Source: an uncultured Sphingobacteriaceae bacterium
Lineage (GTDB): Bacteria > Bacteroidota > Bacteroidia > Sphingobacteriales > Sphingobacteriaceae
Direction of reading: 5' to 3'
Length of the DNA stretch: 9,719 nt
Assembly (NCBI GenBank): GCA_937875035.1
Contig: CALNCF010000360.1
Location: 1 to 9,719, forward strand
Part shown: piece after piece, positions 6,444-9,719 of the stretch
Layout of the letters: every line of letters begins with the position of its first letter
How positions within the stretch are numbered: position 1 is the stretch's first letter
Made by a program: the position numbers and the translations under genes
The notes under the pieces: generated by a model
Told to the model about the DNA's origin: nothing
What the model saw: only the letters and a program-made list of their open reading frames with translations
Database searches by the model: none

Positions 6444-6474
6444 CAAAAGTACAAAAAGGGTGCTTCCTGCCAAA
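6444..6474 (-). promoter_or_regulatory. Consensus Bacteroidota promoter of tRNA-Ser
   Basis: On the minus strand TTTG (6471-6474), exactly 19 nt, then TACTTTTG (6444-6451) is a perfect match to the Bacteroidota -33/-7 consensus TTTG, N19, TAnnTTTG. The -7 box ends only 5 bases from the mature tRNA 5' end, so the precursor should have almost no 5' leader. An A/T-rich stretch immediately upstream (6475-6500) could act as an UP-like element. Confidence 0.85.
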
Positions 6475-6668
6475 TATTTTTTCACATTTCTTTAACATTG
6501 ATTCTAATCCGCTGGAAATTAGGAATGTTCACCCCAACTGAGCCCTGCCCCGACAACGGCTGTATATACCAGCGTGTTTACGGGCTGCTTTTTCAGGATG
6601 TTAAAACAAGGAGAATATAAGCCGGAATTTGTACTTTAATACCCGCATAGCGTAGCTTCGCGATACGA

Positions 6669-7223
6669 ATGATGAATACAGGAAATCAACCGGCATTGCT
6701 CGACAGGTCTGCCATCTATAAATTCATTATCCTGATACTGATCGGGGCGCTCGGCTTTTATGTCGGACGCCGGGAAATAGGCAATGATCTCCTGAACCAG
6801 TATGTGCTGCTGTTCTATTGTACCGGCAAGACGGTGTACTTTATGAAGATCTTCTTCGACCGGATCCGGCAGACTGCGCACAAGGACCTGCTGCATACGG
6901 ATATACTTCCTTTTATCGGCTATAATGCCCTGCTCATCGTGATCTCTTTCGGGATCGACTACCTGTGCCTGTACGAGATCAATAACAGCTCGTTCAGTGG
7001 TATTACCACACGCGAGCATCTCTTCCCGCACCTGATCGCGTTCTTCTATTTCAGCGTATCCGTTTTTTCCACGGCAGGGCTTGGCGACATCATCCCCCGG
7101 AACACCACCGCGCAAATACTTGTATCCAGCCAGATGATGCTGTCCTGGTTCTTGACCATTCTCGTGATCGCTAATTTTACCGGTATCAGGGATGCCTTCA
7201 AACAGAAAACACATAAACCTTAA
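6669..7223 (+). CDS. Small potassium-channel-like membrane protein (ion channel domain) with TAGLGD filter
   Basis: A 184-residue inner-membrane protein with four predicted membrane segments, near 16-33, 42-62, 82-103 and 149-171, and a pore helix between the third and fourth (HLIAFFYFSVSVFS, 121-134). The selectivity-filter position reads T135-A-G-L-G-D140. The canonical K+ channel filter is TVGYGD, so the first Gly, the second Gly and the Asp are kept while Val is Ala and Tyr is Leu. The fold fits the two-membrane-segment pore module of the Ion_trans_2 type preceded by two extra segments. Ion selectivity cannot be assumed from this filter. Two adjacent ATG codons (6669 and 6672) compete as start. 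DUF1003 follows after 27 bases, so the two are probably cotranscribed. No ligand-binding or RCK domain is present. Confidence 0.85.
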   Translation: MMNTGNQPALLDRSAIYKFIILILIGALGFYVGRREIGNDLLNQYVLLFYCTGKTVYFMKIFFDRIRQTAHKDLLHTDILPFIGYNALLIVISFGIDYLCLYEINNSSFSGITTREHLFPHLIAFFYFSVSVFSTAGLGDIIPRNTTAQILVSSQMMLSWFLTILVIANFTGIRDAFKQKTHKP

Positions 7224-7250
7224 TTCATAACACTTCAAATATCAACGAAC

Positions 7251-7955
7251 ATGGCCGAGGAGAAATGTTTTATCACAGGAGAAACACATCATTCGAACGA
7301 GCTGGTAAAAGGCGGTACGATCCGTAAGAACCTGGCAGATTTCATCCGGGAAGAGCACCCGGACTTCAACGACCATGCGCATATCAGCCAGCGGGCCTTG
7401 CAGGAATACAGACGTAAATACCTGGAAACCATTATTCAGAAAGAAATCTATGAAGCCGACAAGGTAGAGCGTGAAGTGGTCAGCGCCATCAGCAGGCAGG
7501 AGGCTGAAACCGATCCTGCCCTGAAAGATGATGACCCGGTCGCATTCGGACAACGCATGGCCGACAAGGTAGCCTCGTTTGGCGGAAGCTGGACCTTTAT
7601 CATCTCTTTCGCCGTCGTGTTGTTCATATGGATCGGACTGAACACAGTGCTGTTACTGAACAAGGGCTTCGATCCGTACCCTTATATCCTGCTCAACCTG
7701 ATCCTCTCCTGTATCGCATCCTTACAGGCCCCGGTGATCATGATGAGCCAGAACCGCCAGGAAACCAAGGACCGTCAGCGCAGTGAATATGATTACAAGG
7801 TGAACCTGAAAGCCGAGCTGGAGATCCGCCTGCTTCATGAAAAGCTGGACCACCTCATGATCATCCAGATGCAGAAGATCATGGAGTTCCAGCAGATGCA
7901 GATGGATTATATGGAAGAGCTCGCGGAAAAGCAAAAGAGCAACCCCTCTTCATAA
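7251..7955 (+). CDS. DUF1003 membrane protein
   Basis: A 234-residue protein. Residues 1-100 are soluble and charged, beginning with CFITGETHHSNELVKGGTIR; only one Cys is present, so a complete zinc ribbon is not formed. GGSWTFIISF at 111-120 starts the first membrane segment (about 114-136), FDPYPYILLNL at 140-150 leads into the second (about 144-165), and ASLQAPVIMMSQNRQETKDR at 156-175 is the DUF1003 signature. Residues 180-228 are helical and Met/Gln/Glu-rich, probably a coiled coil (KAELEIRLLHEKLDHL and MQKIMEFQQMQMDYMEEL). The family is widespread and its function unknown. Its position directly after an ion-channel gene suggests a shared membrane role (inference). It ends 3 bases from the convergent lipoprotein gene. 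Confidence 0.92.
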   Translation: MAEEKCFITGETHHSNELVKGGTIRKNLADFIREEHPDFNDHAHISQRALQEYRRKYLETIIQKEIYEADKVEREVVSAISRQEAETDPALKDDDPVAFGQRMADKVASFGGSWTFIISFAVVLFIWIGLNTVLLLNKGFDPYPYILLNLILSCIASLQAPVIMMSQNRQETKDRQRSEYDYKVNLKAELEIRLLHEKLDHLMIIQMQKIMEFQQMQMDYMEELAEKQKSNPSS

Positions 7956-7958
7956 CCC

Positions 7959-8711
7959 TTATTCCACCAGGGTAGCGGACGCACGGGAAAGCCTGGGCGC
8001 GAAGGGCCGGAAGATCAGCCCGAGCGTGGCGTATTCCTTGTCCTGCCTGAAATCAGGGTCGGTTACATTGAAGCTCGTCCCTACCTGGAATTGCAGCTTC
8101 AGGAAGTCGGTACCGGTACGCAAAGTAATAGCCGGTTCGACCAGGAAATGATTCCGGTTGGTACGCAGGTAATTGACCTGGTCGGTGCTGTCGTAGACCA
8201 TGCTTCCTGATACGCCTGAATAGTTCATCCCGGCAAGGCGTGCAGAAACGGCGCCTTCAAAATATTTCGTACGATAACCCAGGGCCGGCTGTACTCCGTA
8301 ACGAAAGATATTCGCGTCGATGGTTCCGGTGGTATTGGGATGATTATCGCGCGTAGACGGAAAGGAATTCTGCACATGTCCGTAACCCGTAAGCCCGTAC
8401 AGTTCCCATATCATATTATTCCCCAAGGAGTGGAAATAACCTACACCACCTTCGAAGAACTGTCCGCTTCCACCGTCGCCATTATCCGCTTTACGGGGAA
8501 AATAGAACCCATTATTCAGCATCACCCCCACATGCTCATCTACCGCATAGGCGGCCTGCACTTCCAGCCGGTCGTCGTTCCCGGCCACATTCACGGAAAG
8601 GTCCTTATTGCCGCTTAAAAGGGGTACGTTCTGTGTGTTTGCTGAATAATAGATGGGGCTGCATGCGCTTAAGCACATAAGCGAAATACAGCAGATGAGG
8701 AGCGTTTTCAT
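7959..8711 (-). CDS. Putative outer-membrane beta-barrel lipoprotein, unknown function
   Basis: A 250-residue exported protein. The start at 8711 is chosen because it gives a clean lipoprotein signal peptide, MKTLLICCISLMCLSAC, with a lipobox (LSAC) and Cys17 as the lipidated residue. The open frame continues upstream to 9116, but that extension lies antisense to the DUF326 gene and would bury the signal peptide. After the Cys comes SPIYYSANTQNVPLL, then alternating polar and aromatic strands (LEVQAAYAVDEHVGVMLNNGFYF, GGVGYFHSL, WELYGLTGYGHV, FEGAVSARLAGM, LKLQFQVGTSFNV, ATLGLIFRPF) typical of an 8- to 10-strand barrel. No specific family is recognised. The last strand is followed by 13 more residues, so the C-terminus is not the usual terminal aromatic. 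Surface or envelope role inferred. Confidence 0.82.
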   Translation of the reverse strand: MKTLLICCISLMCLSACSPIYYSANTQNVPLLSGNKDLSVNVAGNDDRLEVQAAYAVDEHVGVMLNNGFYFPRKADNGDGGSGQFFEGGVGYFHSLGNNMIWELYGLTGYGHVQNSFPSTRDNHPNTTGTIDANIFRYGVQPALGYRTKYFEGAVSARLAGMNYSGVSGSMVYDSTDQVNYLRTNRNHFLVEPAITLRTGTDFLKLQFQVGTSFNVTDPDFRQDKEYATLGLIFRPFAPRLSRASATLVE

Positions 8712-8745
8712 AAGCGTTTCGTTTATACCCGGGGAAATAAAACCA

Positions 8746-8814
8746 TGCCAGCGCCCACTTCTGCATCGCTTGCCTGAGCCGGGCAGTCTTCGCCGGGGCT
8801 GGCACCGTTTTTTT
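8746..8814 (+). promoter_or_regulatory. Structured element with T-run upstream of DUF326 gene, possible attenuator or terminator
   Basis: TGCCAGC then CCC (8746-8756, one bulged G) can pair with GGGGCTGGCA (8795-8804), a 10-bp stem enclosing 38 bases. Inside it TGCC/GGCA (8771-8774 and 8782-8785) can form a smaller hairpin. After CCG come seven T (8808-8814), 32 bases before the DUF326 ATG. The read-through direction matches a leader attenuator for the Cys-rich gene or a terminator for antisense transcripts. It matches no riboswitch class I can recognise, and no good upstream promoter is visible. Confidence 0.4.
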
Positions 8815-8846
8815 ATCCGCAGGATAGCAACCAATACCAATGTCTT

Positions 8847-9170
8847 ATGAACGATTACAAAATATGTATCGACGCCTGTCTTGAATGTGCCAGGGCATGC
8901 GAAATGTGCGCTCATATGTGTCTTGAAGAAGAAGATGTGCAGCGGATGAAAAGGTGTATACTGCTCGATCACGAATGTTCCGCTATTTGTTTTTCGGCGG
9001 CTAAAGTGATGGCGATGTCGGGCGAATCGGCAAAGAAATTCTGCCTCGTATGCGCCGAGATCTGCCGCCTGTGCGCGGAGGAATGCAGTGTTCACCAGTC
9101 GCTGCATTGCCAGCAATGCGCGGAAGCCTGCATGCGTTGCGCTGCTGAATGCCGGAAAGTAGCTGCTTAA
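8847..9170 (+). CDS. DUF326 four-helix bundle Cys-rich protein, copper-storage (Csp3-like)
   Basis: A 107-residue cytosolic protein with 19 cysteines, mostly in CxxC and CxxxC spacings along four helices: positions 7, 11, 14, 18, 21, 25 (helix 1), 37, 44, 48 (helix 2), 66, 69, 73, 76, 80 (helix 3) and 88, 91, 95, 98, 102 (helix 4). This length and pattern fit the Csp copper-storage proteins, whose bundle core binds many Cu(I) ions through Cys thiolates. There is no Tat or Sec signal, so it resembles the cytosolic Csp3 type rather than exported Csp1. The role, buffering or storing Cu(I), is inferred from the family. The start at 8847 begins right at the first helix. Two small genes follow closely on the same strand. 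A hairpin with a T-run lies just upstream. Confidence 0.9.
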   Translation: MNDYKICIDACLECARACEMCAHMCLEEEDVQRMKRCILLDHECSAICFSAAKVMAMSGESAKKFCLVCAEICRLCAEECSVHQSLHCQQCAEACMRCAAECRKVAA

Positions 9171-9181
9171 TCCATACCATT

Positions 9182-9559
9182 ATGACCAATCCATCATCTG
9201 TTAAACATCCTGAGCTGTCGGGCATCATCTCCGCTGAAATGCACAAGGATAAACGCCTTGATGATTTCTGCATACAGCACATCCCGGGGTATAACCCCGA
9301 CCGGATGGAAGCGATCGCCGTACGGCTCTATGCAGGCAGGGAGAATTATATCACTGTATTCGCGCTCGACAAGAATGTACAGGAGAACAGCGCCGCCGCG
9401 GCCGATCAGCTGCCGGTACTGAAATTCAGGATCAACCAGGTTTCACCGGAAATGCTCTTCTCCTTTTTCGCGGAGTACAACTTTACGCTCAGCACCGGGA
9501 ATTACGACCTGGAAGATATGGTAGTGATCGCGACCGGCCATGACCCACACATCCTCTAA
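9182..9559 (+). CDS. Hypothetical protein of 125 residues
   Basis: I do not recognise this protein. The start at 9182 (MTNPSSVKHPELSG) is preferred to an upstream in-frame ATG at 9149 because the latter overlaps the DUF326 gene by 22 bases and gives a less natural N-terminus. It is soluble-looking, with no signal peptide or membrane segment and only one Cys. The sequence alternates helix- and strand-like stretches (DRMEAIAVRLYAGRENYITVFALD, LPVLKFRINQVSPEMLFSFFAEYNFTL, LEDMVVIATGHDPHIL), which suggests a small alpha/beta domain. It follows the DUF326 stop by 11 bases and precedes the next ATG by 12, so cotranscription is likely. A link to metal handling would rest on position alone. Confidence 0.75.
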   Translation: MTNPSSVKHPELSGIISAEMHKDKRLDDFCIQHIPGYNPDRMEAIAVRLYAGRENYITVFALDKNVQENSAAAADQLPVLKFRINQVSPEMLFSFFAEYNFTLSTGNYDLEDMVVIATGHDPHIL

Positions 9560-9571
9560 AAACAGAACGCC

Positions 9572-9719
9572 ATGAAAAAGACCGACACGCCGAAAGGCAA
9601 GGAAACCCAGATCCCTGAAAAGCAAAACCAGGACGATCCGAACAAGCTGCAAAAGCCAAACGGAAGAAAGGAAAAATATGTTCCGGAACCAAAGACGAGT
9701 CACCCGGATGAGGATAACC
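9572..9719 (+). CDS. Small Lys/Pro-rich hydrophilic protein (partial, runs off right edge)
   Basis: Forty-nine codons are visible from ATG 9572 with no stop before the window ends. The product (MKKTDTPKGKETQIPEKQNQ, then a second half rich in D, N, K and P) is almost entirely polar and charged, with no hydrophobic core, so it should be intrinsically disordered. Short proteins of this style are common in Bacteroidota genomes and have no known role. It starts 12 bases after the hypothetical gene and is likely on the same transcript as DUF326. Whether it is a short complete protein or the N-terminal tail of a larger one cannot be told here. Confidence 0.6.
   Translation, partial: MKKTDTPKGKETQIPEKQNQDDPNKLQKPNGRKEKYVPEPKTSHPDEDN

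Noticed and set aside
6525..6620. Possible 31-residue peptide (MFTPTEPCPDNGCIYQ and on) upstream of the channel gene
   Set aside because: It has an AGGA just before the ATG, but I find no promoter or recognisable motif; the rest of the 6475-6668 spacer shows nothing beyond A/T-rich sequence and a weak TACTTTAA.
8746..8814. Known metal or cofactor riboswitch upstream of DUF326
   Set aside because: I could not match the sequence to any consensus of a known class; only a stem and T-run are supported.
8712..9116. Minus-strand open frame extending the outer-membrane lipoprotein upstream
   Set aside because: It lies antisense to the DUF326 gene and across the spacer, and would place the lipoprotein signal peptide deep inside the protein.
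9149..9181. Earlier ATG for the 125-residue hypothetical gene
   Set aside because: It overlaps the DUF326 gene and adds an atypical segment; the ATG at 9182 has normal spacing after the DUF326 stop.

Overview
The window looks like a chromosomal housekeeping and stress-gene stretch from a member of the Bacteroidota, most likely near the Chitinophagaceae (family-level placement is inference). Supporting signs: roughly even GC content; weak or absent Shine-Dalgarno sequences; a textbook Bacteroidota promoter (TTTG, 19 nt, TACTTTTG) in front of a tRNA gene that does not encode its CCA end; a Bacteroidota-like EF-P; and several families common in that phylum (NlpE/META lipoproteins, DUF892, DUF72, NYN plus OST-HTH). 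I see no transposase, integrase, CRISPR array, phage gene or toxin-antitoxin pair.

Layout. Bases 1-2584 are minus-strand: a DUF892 ferritin-like protein with a histone-H1-like tail, an intrinsic terminator, then a probable three-gene operon of a CinA-C/PncC-like amidohydrolase, a DUF72 protein and a YihY/BrkB membrane protein that runs off the left edge. A 282-base divergent spacer (2585-2866) carries a perfect 19-bp palindrome next to the DUF892 start and a probable promoter for the rightward genes. Those are an NlpE-META lipoprotein (2867-3682) and a NYN nuclease with a C-terminal OST-HTH domain (3790-4545). The NYN gene meets, tail to tail, a minus-strand luciferase-like flavin monooxygenase (4551-5570). 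Upstream of that on the same strand are efp (5667-6221) and tRNA-Ser(UGA) (6354-6438), the latter with its own promoter and terminator. Rightward again come a small K+-channel-like protein with an unusual pore motif and a DUF1003 membrane protein, likely cotranscribed. A minus-strand outer-membrane lipoprotein (7959-8711) ends 3 bases from the DUF1003 stop. The right end holds a Cys-rich DUF326 copper-storage-type protein, an unrecognised 125-residue protein and the start of a small Lys-rich protein, closely packed on the plus strand.

Together the genes suggest stress and envelope homeostasis: metal or redox handling (DUF892, DUF326, NlpE-type lipoprotein), ion flux (channel plus DUF1003), cofactor recycling (PncC-like) and translation (EF-P, tRNA-Ser). 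I found no convincing new multi-gene defence or biosynthetic system. The best leads are the channel/DUF1003 pair with its TAGLGD filter, the DUF326 cluster with a structured leader and an unknown partner, the palindrome before DUF892, and the shortened domain III of EF-P.
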